Below, piece by piece: positions 1-7,013 of a stretch of DNA of 11,706 nt. Location: NCBI GenBank assembly GCA_947499755.1, contig CANMPU010000011.1:1-11706 (forward strand). The letters run 5' to 3'. The notes under the pieces are model-generated. The model ran no database searches. It worked only from the letters and a program-made list of their open reading frames with translations, and was not told where the DNA came from. The first letter of the stretch is position 1; each line of letters starts with the position of its first letter. A program made the translations under genes and the position numbers. The stretch is from Betaproteobacteria bacterium. Lineage in GTDB: Bacteria; Pseudomonadota; Gammaproteobacteria; Burkholderiales; CANMPU01.

Positions 1-2299
1 CAACGTCAAACTGCACACCATCGCCAAACTGGATATTGCACTTAGCAGCGTCTAAACGTCGTATCGTTACGCCTGCCCATACGCCACGTATTTTTGTTTT
101 CCATTGCGCCATAAATTTGGCATTTTCATAGTTGTTGCACGCCATGCGCTCGCCTTGCCGTAGTGCTGGAAGGTAAATATTTGTCGCGTATTCGCCGACC
201 ATACGGATAGAGTTAAAGCGCGGCAATAAGGTCGCAATAGAGTATTTCGCCATCTTTACCCATTCAGGCGAAAAGCCCATGGTATTGCGCGTGTAGTAAA
301 GAGGAGCTACCTTGTCTTGAAGGATTTCATATAAAGCCTGTGCTTCATCCCGATCGCGGTTGTATTCCTCTAATTCTTCAAGAGCTGGTTTAATCGCCCA
401 TCCATTTTGACCGTCGTATCCTTCGTCCCACCAACCATCTAAAACACTTAAATTAATAACCCCGTTAATTCCTGCTTTCATCCCCGACGTTCCGCTAGCC
501 TCTAAAGGATAAACAGGATTGTTTAGCCAAACGTCAACGCCCGATACCATTCGTCTCGCGAGGCGTAGATCATAATTTTCAACCAGTAGTATTCTTCCCT
601 CAAATTCCGGCATGTGCGCAACCTGGCTAAGCTGACGAATAAGGTCCTGACCGGGTAAATCAACAGGATGCGCTTTGCCGGAAAATATAAACACAACCGG
701 GCGATCGTGGTCCAGCACGATTTGCTTCAGCCAATCCAAGTTTTGAAAAATCAGCGTCGCACGCTTATAAGTCGCAAAGCGACGTGCAAATCCTATGGTT
801 AATATATTTGGATTCTCTGGATCGATTAATTTAAATAAGCGCTCAAGATGCGCTTCGGACGAATGATTTCTACGATGCTGCACACTGAGACGGTGACGAA
901 TCAAATGTAGCATTTGCGATTTTAGTGATTGGCGCACACTCCAAAACACATGATCTGGAATTTCTTCGATTCGCCTCCAAAACTCCGTATCGCACAATCG
1001 CTGATTCCATTCTGGACCAAAAAAGCGATCAAAAAGATCTGCGAATTCTCGTGCCAAAAATGTCGGAATATGAATACCGTTGGTGACATAGGCAACGGGA
1101 TTTTCACGTGATTCGATCTGTGGCCACAATTCGCGGCAAATTCGTGACGAGACGTCGCGGTGGATTCGACTGACCCCATTCTGAAAGCGTGAGCCACGAA
1201 TCGCGAGTGTGGTCATGTTAAATTCCTGCGACCCATTTTCCTGCCCCAACATTATAAATTCTTGACTAGTCAATTTGAGATCTGATTGGAATTTTCCGAA
1301 ATAAGTCTCCATCATATCTCTCGCAAACCAATCATGGCCGGCAGGCACCGCGGTGTGGGTAGTAAACACCGTATTAGCGGCAATAAGCTCTAACGCGGCC
1401 GCGAAGTCCAGTCCCTGTAACGCAAACAGTCGTGCGCGCTCGAGTATTAAAAACGCGGCGTGTCCTTCATTGAGGTGCCATACAGATGGGGTCAGACCCA
1501 ATTCACCCAAAGCGCGGACACCACCTATACCTAATATGATTTCTTGTTCAATGCGGGTAGTTTTATCGCCGCCATAAAGCTGGTGAACGATATCACGGTC
1601 GCGCGCCGCGTTTTCGTCCAAGTCGGTGTCTAAGAGGTAAAGTGTCACATGACCGACTTGGGCTTTCCATACCTTTATATTTACCGCGCGTCCCGGTAAT
1701 TCCACGGAAACGCGTACCTCACTACCGTCGGCCTGTAATACCGCAGAAATGGGCAGATCATCAAAATCCGAATTTGAGTAAGAAACTTGCTGGTTGCCGT
1801 GACTATCAATTTTCTGTAAAAAATATCCTTGACGATAGAGTAAGCCTACACCTACGAACGGAATACGTAAGTCACTTGCCGCCTTACAATGGTCGCCTGC
1901 AAGTATTCCCAAACCGCCAGAATAGATAGGGAAGCTTTCGTGAAATCCAAATTCCGCACAAAAATAGACGACTAAATCGTTATCTTTAAAACCGTCAACA
2001 CCGTTTCGGCGTAACGGTTCACTATGGTAACTATCGTATGCCGACAATACATGATTGTAATTTCGCAGGAATACTGGATCTTTGGCCGCATCCGCCAAGC
2101 GCTGCTCGTCCACACGCTTTAGAAACGCGGTGGGATTGTGCCCGACAGCGGCCCAGAGGCCAGTATGCAAGCGTGCGAATAAGGTGCGGGTCGGTCTGTC
2201 CCAGCTATACCAAAGATTATTTGCGAGCTCTTGCAACCGCGCCAATCGTTCTGGAACTTTAGGGTTAACCTCAACAGTAAAAATCGTTCGCGCTTGCAT
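1..2299 (-). CDS. glgP: Alpha-glucan (glycogen) phosphorylase, C-terminus cut by window edge
   Basis: This enzyme removes glucose units from alpha-1,4-glucans with phosphate, giving glucose-1-phosphate; it is cytoplasmic and PLP-dependent. Reading leftward from the ATG at 2299-2297, the frame stays open for 766 codons to the window edge. Residues of about 15-70 resemble the N-terminal DUF3417 domain of the long bacterial family (LANNLWYSWD). Conserved blocks follow: CAEFGFHES at 114-122, SGGLGILAGDH at 127-137, VWHLNEGHAAF at 273-283, and EASGTSGMKAG near the end, whose K608 is the expected PLP lysine. Relatives I recall are about 850 residues long, so roughly 80-90 C-terminal residues probably lie outside the window. 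No Shine-Dalgarno sequence is seen before the ATG; this start was chosen because it leads straight into the family N-terminus. No other glycogen gene is in view. Family assignment is secure; the gene symbol follows common use. Confidence 0.93.
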   Translation of the reverse strand, partial: MQARTIFTVEVNPKVPERLARLQELANNLWYSWDRPTRTLFARLHTGLWAAVGHNPTAFLKRVDEQRLADAAKDPVFLRNYNHVLSAYDSYHSEPLRRNGVDGFKDNDLVVYFCAEFGFHESFPIYSGGLGILAGDHCKAASDLRIPFVGVGLLYRQGYFLQKIDSHGNQQVSYSNSDFDDLPISAVLQADGSEVRVSVELPGRAVNIKVWKAQVGHVTLYLLDTDLDENAARDRDIVHQLYGGDKTTRIEQEIILGIGGVRALGELGLTPSVWHLNEGHAAFLILERARLFALQGLDFAAALELIAANTVFTTHTAVPAGHDWFARDMMETYFGKFQSDLKLTSQEFIMLGQENGSQEFNMTTLAIRGSRFQNGVSRIHRDVSSRICRELWPQIESRENPVAYVTNGIHIPTFLAREFADLFDRFFGPEWNQRLCDTEFWRRIEEIPDHVFWSVRQSLKSQMLHLIRHRLSVQHRRNHSSEAHLERLFKLIDPENPNILTIGFARRFATYKRATLIFQNLDWLKQIVLDHDRPVVFIFSGKAHPVDLPGQDLIRQLSQVAHMPEFEGRILLVENYDLRLARRMVSGVDVWLNNPVYPLEASGTSGMKAGINGVINLSVLDGWWDEGYDGQNGWAIKPALEELEEYNRDRDEAQALYEILQDKVAPLYYTRNTMGFSPEWVKMAKYSIATLLPRFNSIRMVGEYATNIYLPALRQGERMACNNYENAKFMAQWKTKIRGVWAGVTIRRLDAAKCNIQFGDGVQFDV

Positions 2300-2399
2300 A
2301 ATTTTATTTCAAGATCTAATTTATTAATGTGAAAAAATATTGTACTTTTTTAATTTCATGATACGTGTTATGAGCAGTAGATCGAGAACAAAATGGCAT
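2300..2399. other. AT-rich spacer before the phosphorylase gene
   Basis: This 100-bp non-coding gap separates the aspartyl protease stop from the phosphorylase start, both leftward. It is clearly AT-rich between 2300 and 2350. On the minus strand a TACAAT hexamer (2344-2339) could be a -10 box, but the hexamer 17 bp upstream (CACGTA) does not look like a -35 box. No terminator-like hairpin was found. Whether the phosphorylase has its own promoter or is read through from orn and the protease cannot be settled from sequence. Confidence 0.35.
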
Positions 2400-2915
2400 T
2401 CAATTTACCGGCTTTAGGGTAAGACGATCATCACGCTGCGTGAACTCCAGTCTTTTCAGGAAACTCATCCCTAATAGAACAGTAGCGTCATCCATGTTAT
2501 CGGTAGTAATTGCAGCAATATCGCGCATCTCTAATGGCCCAATTTGTATACTCCGTAATCGGGTCTGGTAAGCAATAACGGTTCCATTAGCGGTTTGTAC
2601 GGAAATGGCAGCCCCCCTCTCGAGGCCTAGCGTATTCGCCAAGCGCGTCGACAACGCCACTTGCGTTGCACCGGTATCGAGCAAAAACGTTGTTTGCTGC
2701 CCATTTATTGATCCTTCCGCAACATAGTGCCCGTCGATATTTCGTAACAATACTAACTCACGACTCTGCTGCCGGAGCACTTGTAGCGTATTGGGATTAT
2801 ATTGACGTTTATTCGAAACATCGAAAAAGAGATAGCCGGTGCCAAAAATTAGAAGCCAGGCGATCGCCAGCATGAACATTCCGCTTCCTCGATTCGGGTT
2901 CTGATTGTCCGGCAT
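2400..2915 (-). CDS. Membrane-anchored retropepsin-like aspartyl protease (TIGR02281-type, clan AA)
   Basis: The 171-residue protein has a short polar N-terminus, one hydrophobic segment at about 13-31, and a soluble domain that probably faces the periplasm. The domain carries the aspartyl protease signature LLDTGAT, with catalytic Asp80, and a second family block VLLGMSFLKRLEF at about 146-158, which follows the usual LxGMxFL pattern. With only one DTG-type motif it should work as a dimer, as retropepsins do. The size fits the small single-pass TIGR02281 family of proteobacteria, whose substrates are mostly unknown. The ATG at 2915 lies 20 bp downstream of the orn stop in the same direction, so the two are probably co-transcribed. 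No truncation or missing catalytic residue is seen. Family assignment is firm; the physiological role is unknown. Confidence 0.88.
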   Translation of the reverse strand: MPDNQNPNRGSGMFMLAIAWLLIFGTGYLFFDVSNKRQYNPNTLQVLRQQSRELVLLRNIDGHYVAEGSINGQQTTFLLDTGATQVALSTRLANTLGLERGAAISVQTANGTVIAYQTRLRSIQIGPLEMRDIAAITTDNMDDATVLLGMSFLKRLEFTQRDDRLTLKPVN

Positions 2916-2935
2916 GCGAGATCCAATCTGTCTAA

Positions 2936-3481
2936 CTATGATTGAATGAAATGCTGCCGGTAATACTTTAGCTCCTCGATAGATTCATACACATCGGCAA
3001 GTGCTTCATGTTTTCCCTGTTTCGTTAGGCCAGACATGATTTGCGGTTTCCAACGTTTGGCTAATTCCTTAAAGGTGGAAACATCAAGATTGCGATAATG
3101 AAAATAGGCTTCGAGCTGGGGCATATAGCGCGCGAGAAAGCGTCGGTCTTGGCAAATGGAATTGCCGCACATGGGCGATATTTTAGGCGGAACGTAGGTC
3201 GCGAGGAAAGCGATCATCTGCGCCTCAACATCTGATTCACTTGCGCCAGACGCGCGGACTTTGTCTAAAAGGCCAGATTTCGCATGGGTTGATTTATTCC
3301 AATTGTCCATGGAGTTCAACACGGTATCATTCTGGAATACCACTAATACCGGTGCTTCGGCAACAGTGCTTAATTCAGAATCTGTCACCACCAGCGCTAC
3401 TTCGATGATGCGATCAGACTCTGGAATAAGCCCCGTCATTTCCATATCGATCCAAATTAAATGGTTGTTATCCTGTGCCAT
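2936..3481 (-). CDS. orn: Oligoribonuclease, DEDDh 3'-5' exoribonuclease
   Basis: Orn degrades two- to five-nucleotide RNA fragments to mononucleotides and is the main enzyme that clears pGpG made from c-di-GMP. The 181-residue length is typical of the family. All catalytic residues are visible: Asp12 and Glu14 in IDMEMTGL, Asp112 in ICQDRRF, and His158 with Asp163 in KHEALADV. The [10 protein letters not shown] block at 131-140 and the C-terminal [10 protein letters not shown] at 166-175 are also characteristic. The start at 3481 leads directly into the family N-terminus, and an AAGG lies about 10 bases upstream. It is transcribed divergently from the M48 protease and leads the leftward group containing the aspartyl protease. 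The protein is complete with no anomaly. Confidence 0.97.
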   Translation of the reverse strand: MAQDNNHLIWIDMEMTGLIPESDRIIEVALVVTDSELSTVAEAPVLVVFQNDTVLNSMDNWNKSTHAKSGLLDKVRASGASESDVEAQMIAFLATYVPPKISPMCGNSICQDRRFLARYMPQLEAYFHYRNLDVSTFKELAKRWKPQIMSGLTKQGKHEALADVYESIEELKYYRQHFIQS

Positions 3482-3501
3482 ACTCTTGCAACCTTAACAG
3501 T

Positions 3502-3507
3502 TATAAT
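3502..3507 (+). promoter_or_regulatory. Candidate -10 box for the M48 protease
   Basis: A perfect TATAAT lies in the 60-bp spacer between the divergent orn and M48 genes. It would put the transcript start near 3514, leaving a leader of roughly 28 bases. No good -35 hexamer is present at 16-18 bp upstream; a TTGCAA at 3486-3491 is too close. Any orn promoter must share this spacer, so the two genes may interfere or be regulated together. Sequence match only. Confidence 0.35.
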
Positions 3508-3541
3508 GCTGTCACAACTTCAATAATTGGAATTAGCAAAT

Positions 3542-4783
3542 ATGCAGATATTTACCCTTGTATTTCTCGCGACGCTATTCGTTGTTACCACAACACGAAT
3601 CGGACTAGCGCTTCGCCAAATCCGTAGCGTACAAGCCAACCGCAGTAAAGTTCCAGCTGCGTTCGCGGAACAAATCAATCTGGAAACACATCAGAAGGCC
3701 GCTGATTATACCAGCGCCAAGGCATGGTTAGATATCGTCCATACTTTCATTGCAATAATAATATTACTCGTGTTTACCTTATTTTGGGGGATAAATGCCC
3801 TGCACCGTTTATGGTTCGACCTTCTTGGCAACGGCATATTTCAAGGCGTGGCCGTCATTGCAAGCGTGGCCATAATCTCGATGATCGTGGAAATACCCCT
3901 AGATTTATATCGTATTTTTAAAATTGAAACAGAATTTGGGTTCAACAAAATGACACGGCGCACTTTTCTCCTTGATATCGGGAAGCAGGTCGCCTTGGGC
4001 ATCGCCCTGGGGGCGCCATTATTGCTGTCGGTGTTGTGGTTAATAACTATTAGCGGCCAGTCCTGGTGGATTTATGTGTGGGTCACGTGGGCCGTCTTCA
4101 ACATACTAATACTGGCGATTTTCCCTAAATATATCGCACCTATTTTTAATAAGTTTTCGCCGATGCAAGATCTGGTGCTTAGGGCGCGTGTAGAACAACT
4201 TCTAAAAAAATGCGGCTTCCGATCCAGTGGCGTATTCGTTATGGATGGTTCAAAAAGAAGTAATCACGGCAACGCATATTTCACCGGATTTGGCGCTAAC
4301 AAACGCATCGTGTTTTTTGATACCTTATTGTCGCGCCTAAATCACGAACAAATCGAAGCCATATTGGCACACGAACTCGGACATTTTAAGTTGCATCATG
4401 TACTGAAGCGCATCGCATGGACATTCGCGATGAGCCTGGCGTTCCTCTGGGGGCTGGACTATTTAATAGCGCAGCCGTGGTTTTATTCCGGGCTGGGTGT
4501 GGAATACCAATCTGCTGCTATCGCGTTGCTACTATTTTTTATGGTAATGCCCACTTTTACCTTTCTGTTACAACCGTTATTGGCCTTATATTCGCGGGCA
4601 CACGAATTTGCGGCTGACAAATATGCCGTTCAACATGCGTCGGGCACGGACTTGGCGCAGGCCTTAGTCACCCTCTATAAGGACAACGCGACGACGCTGA
4701 CTCCTGATCCATGGTATTCAGCGTTTTACGACTCTCATCCACCTGCATCCGTGCGTATTGCGCGATTACAGGGTGCCGGCTAA
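3542..4783 (+). CDS. M48 family integral-membrane zinc metalloprotease (Ste24/CAAX prenyl protease-like)
   Basis: This is a polytopic inner-membrane metalloprotease resembling Ste24 CAAX prenyl protease 1; bacterial members are thought to act in membrane protein quality control. From the ATG at 3542 it is 413 residues. The N-terminal third (residues 1 to about 200) holds several hydrophobic segments of the M48 N-terminal domain, including the typical EFGFNKMTRRTFLLD block. The peptidase domain has the zinc motif HELGH (His277, Glu278, His281) and the third ligand Glu355 in HEFAAD, with Asp359. A TTG at 3527 would add five residues (MELAN), but the ATG matches the usual family N-terminus starting with a hydrophobic stretch. 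It is divergent from orn, a neighbour pair I recall from betaproteobacteria, and converges on the next gene with only 12 bp between the stops. No defect seen. Confidence 0.93.
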   Translation: MQIFTLVFLATLFVVTTTRIGLALRQIRSVQANRSKVPAAFAEQINLETHQKAADYTSAKAWLDIVHTFIAIIILLVFTLFWGINALHRLWFDLLGNGIFQGVAVIASVAIISMIVEIPLDLYRIFKIETEFGFNKMTRRTFLLDIGKQVALGIALGAPLLLSVLWLITISGQSWWIYVWVTWAVFNILILAIFPKYIAPIFNKFSPMQDLVLRARVEQLLKKCGFRSSGVFVMDGSKRSNHGNAYFTGFGANKRIVFFDTLLSRLNHEQIEAILAHELGHFKLHHVLKRIAWTFAMSLAFLWGLDYLIAQPWFYSGLGVEYQSAAIALLLFFMVMPTFTFLLQPLLALYSRAHEFAADKYAVQHASGTDLAQALVTLYKDNATTLTPDPWYSAFYDSHPPASVRIARLQGAG

Positions 4784-4795
4784 CGCTCAGATAAT

Positions 4796-5719
4796 TTAGG
4801 CGACCCAGGCAGCGATACTCAGGAGGAGAACTAATGTGAGCCACAAAACGAGTGCGCGCCAGATCAAACCGACGGCGCTTTGCAAATGGTCGATGTCGGC
4901 TTCATCTCCCAGTCCCAACGTGGGCCGCGACACAATGCCGCCTTGTTGATGTACATCGTCTCCAAGTTGAATACCAAGCGCCCCGGCGGCACTCGATAGA
5001 ATGACCCCCTGCGATGCTTGCATCCATTCGTGCGCCTGACCACGCCAACAATAGATCGCATCTTCGAAATCGCCGACGATTGCAAAACTAATCGCGGTCA
5101 CGCGCGCGGGCACCCAATCGAGAATCTCGAACATGCGTTTGGCGAAGGCGCCGAAATATCCAAATTCCGCTTGATCCTTATTCCCCCACTGTTTGTATAG
5201 TTGTGCCGCGAAATGGTAGAGCACAGCACCTATCGGTCCGGGTAAAATAAAGAACCACGCCATAACGGCGAAAACGTGGCGATGCGAACATAACAATCCG
5301 TGTTCGATCGCTAAACGTATCACTTCTTTTCTATTTAGCTCTGACGTATCCTGACCGCTCCAGTCGGCGAGTGATTCGCGTGCACGTCCTAAATCTCCGT
5401 CACGTAAAGCGCGTGTAATCTCCGTAAAGGAATGGCTAAATCGCCGAAAGCCCATAGTGAAATACAATACAGTTACGTTCCACATCCAGGCCAAAATATG
5501 GCTGACTTGTGACAAACCAAAATAGATAATCGCCGTGAGCGCAATCGGAAATGCCACTCCCGCGAGCCAGGCAATCATTCCATGACGTGATTCTCCGGCA
5601 TTAAAAAAACGCTCTAGTATTTTCGCGTAACGCGAAAGCAATTGATCGAAATACGCTCTTCGCGGAAACGCATAGAGCTGCTCCAAGGCCAACACAACAA
5701 CTGCCGAAATCAATGACAT
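4796..5719 (-). CDS. CobD/CbiB family (AmpE-like) integral-membrane protein
   Basis: The 307-residue protein is largely hydrophobic, with likely membrane segments at about 49-70, 75-92, 150-170, 205-218 and 284-305. The block EILDWVPARVTAISFAIVG at 198-216 and GALGIQLG at 246-253 are shared by CbiB (adenosylcobinamide-phosphate synthase) and by AmpE. Length fits CbiB better than the shorter AmpE (284 in E. coli). The N-terminal pattern, an acidic aromatic start followed by a long soluble loop with RALRDGDLGRARESLADWSG (102-121), also fits the superfamily. No cobalamin gene is nearby, and the betaproteobacterial members of this family are often annotated only as CobD/CbiB family proteins, so I do not assign cobalamin synthesis. 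It is alone on its strand, converging on the M48 gene and divergent from the efflux operon. Confidence 0.8.
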   Translation of the reverse strand: MSLISAVVVLALEQLYAFPRRAYFDQLLSRYAKILERFFNAGESRHGMIAWLAGVAFPIALTAIIYFGLSQVSHILAWMWNVTVLYFTMGFRRFSHSFTEITRALRDGDLGRARESLADWSGQDTSELNRKEVIRLAIEHGLLCSHRHVFAVMAWFFILPGPIGAVLYHFAAQLYKQWGNKDQAEFGYFGAFAKRMFEILDWVPARVTAISFAIVGDFEDAIYCWRGQAHEWMQASQGVILSSAAGALGIQLGDDVHQQGGIVSRPTLGLGDEADIDHLQSAVGLIWRALVLWLTLVLLLSIAAWVA

Positions 5720-5748
5720 AATCGTACCTAATCAAATAACAATACTCT

Positions 5749-5767
5749 GCGGTAAGCACTTTACCGC
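5749..5767. repeat. Perfect 7-bp inverted repeat in divergent promoter region
   Basis: GCGGTAA (5749-5755) and TTACCGC (5761-5767) are exact reverse complements around a 5-base centre. It sits 29 bp upstream of the CobD/CbiB-like start and 168 bp upstream of the adaptor start. It could be an operator for a dimeric regulator or a hairpin in the leftward leader. No T-run follows on either strand, so a terminator is unlikely. No regulator gene is adjacent to name a candidate. Confidence 0.45.
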
Positions 5768-5890
5768 GCCAAACCTACTAATTCTTGTCCCTACCGAGAA
5801 TCTTTTGCGGACCCAATCATGCGTCGGCCTACAAGCACATTTCATTGCGCTTTTAAACCAGAGGTCGCATACGGATTGGGTGGGAGCGAG

Positions 5891-5896
5891 TATAAT
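5891..5896 (+). promoter_or_regulatory. Candidate -10 box of the RND efflux operon
   Basis: A perfect TATAAT lies 38 bp upstream of the adaptor ATG in the 215-bp divergent region. It would start transcription near 5903, giving a leader of about 30 bases. At 16-18 bp spacing the upstream bases (CATACG/ATACGG) do not resemble TTGACA, and no TG extension precedes the box. This suggests activator dependence or a weak promoter. Assignment is by motif and position only. Confidence 0.45.
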
Positions 5897-5934
5897 ATTT
5901 TTTCACCCTACTGTTCTAGCATTCCATCATTATT

Positions 5935-6999
5935 ATGCTCAGTTTACGAAAACTCATTGCTCTCAGTATTTTTGCTACTTTGCTGTTGTCAACGCCAATA
6001 AGTGCCGCACCACCAGAAAAACCGTTCGCTGTCCCCGTAAAAGCAATTCCGGTACGGTTTGGGGCTATTAGTGACGAACTTACCGCTGTAGGGACCTTGG
6101 TTGCCAATGAATCGGTAATCATCCGGCCAGAAATCGCGGGTAGAATCGCCACCATTCATTTTACGGAAGGTCAAACTGTATCTAAAGGAGCACGATTGTT
6201 CACAATCGAGCCCGCCGAGTATGAGGCGCGGCTCGCTGATAGCAGCGCACAAATGAAGCTTGCACAGCAACGCCACGACCGCGCATTGGAGCTCGTTAAA
6301 AAGCATTTCATCAGCGAGCAAGCGTTAGACGAGGCAAATGAAACACTGGCACAGGCCATCGCGCGCTATACCCAAGATAAAGTACAGATTGCAAAAACGG
6401 AACTCCGCGCACCGTTTGCCGGTGTGTTAGGACTACGACAGGTTAGCCCCGGGGCCTATGTGCAACCTGGGCAAGACCTGGTCAAGCTTGGCAACATTGG
6501 TACCATCAAACTTGATTTCCGCATCCCGGAAACTTATGTCCCTAAATTGCGCAAGCACCAACCCGTAAATATTGAAGTGGACGCCTATCCGAAGAGAAAA
6601 TTTGTTGGGGAAATTTACGCCATGGAATCGGGTATCGATGTCGCCACACGTACCGCGATGTTACGGGCACGGATTCCCAATCCCAACGCTGAGCTCATAT
6701 CCGGTATGTTTGCTCGCGTAATAATCGTTTTAGAAAAACGCGATCACGCATTGTTAATACCGGAACAAGCCACTATCCCCCAGGGAAATAGCGTTTCTGT
6801 GTATCGTATTATTGATGGCAAGGCTATTCTGACTCAAGTCGAAACCGGACAGCGTAGTAAGGGAGAGATTGAGATTGTTAACGGTTTAAATGATAAAGAT
6901 ATCGTGATTACCGATGGACAAATGAAACTGCATAATGGCGCACCTGTGATTGTCATGGGCGCAGCCCCCATAGCGACGGCGCCTGCTAAGAAACCCTAG
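5935..6999 (+). CDS. RND efflux periplasmic adaptor (membrane fusion protein)
   Basis: The adaptor links an inner-membrane RND pump to an outer-membrane channel. The 354-residue protein opens with a signal peptide (charged MLSLRK, hydrophobic to about 20, probable cleavage after ISAA at about 25). No lipobox cysteine is present, so it is secreted or tethered rather than a lipoprotein. The layout is standard: first lipoyl half at about 62-95 (PEIAGRIATIHFTEGQTVSKG), coiled-coil hairpin at about 95-155, second lipoyl half (LRAPFAGVLGLRQVSPGAYV) at 157-176, beta-barrel to about 270, and a membrane-proximal domain ending near 340. The short hairpin and AVGTLVANES region recall MexH-like adaptors. 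No Shine-Dalgarno sequence precedes the ATG, but a stop lies just upstream in frame and the signal peptide supports this start. The permease follows 14 bp later. Confidence 0.94.
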   Translation: MLSLRKLIALSIFATLLLSTPISAAPPEKPFAVPVKAIPVRFGAISDELTAVGTLVANESVIIRPEIAGRIATIHFTEGQTVSKGARLFTIEPAEYEARLADSSAQMKLAQQRHDRALELVKKHFISEQALDEANETLAQAIARYTQDKVQIAKTELRAPFAGVLGLRQVSPGAYVQPGQDLVKLGNIGTIKLDFRIPETYVPKLRKHQPVNIEVDAYPKRKFVGEIYAMESGIDVATRTAMLRARIPNPNAELISGMFARVIIVLEKRDHALLIPEQATIPQGNSVSVYRIIDGKAILTQVETGQRSKGEIEIVNGLNDKDIVITDGQMKLHNGAPVIVMGAAPIATAPAKKP

Positions 7000-7013
7000 C
7001 GACAACTCAGCAT

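Noticed and set aside
922..1197. A 91-codon minus-strand frame within the left end.
   Set aside because: It is out of frame with the phosphorylase, whose own frame is open and conserved across the same bases.
3527..3541. A TTG start at 3527 for the M48 protease.
   Set aside because: The ATG five codons later matches the family's usual N-terminus, and the TTG has no better ribosome binding site.
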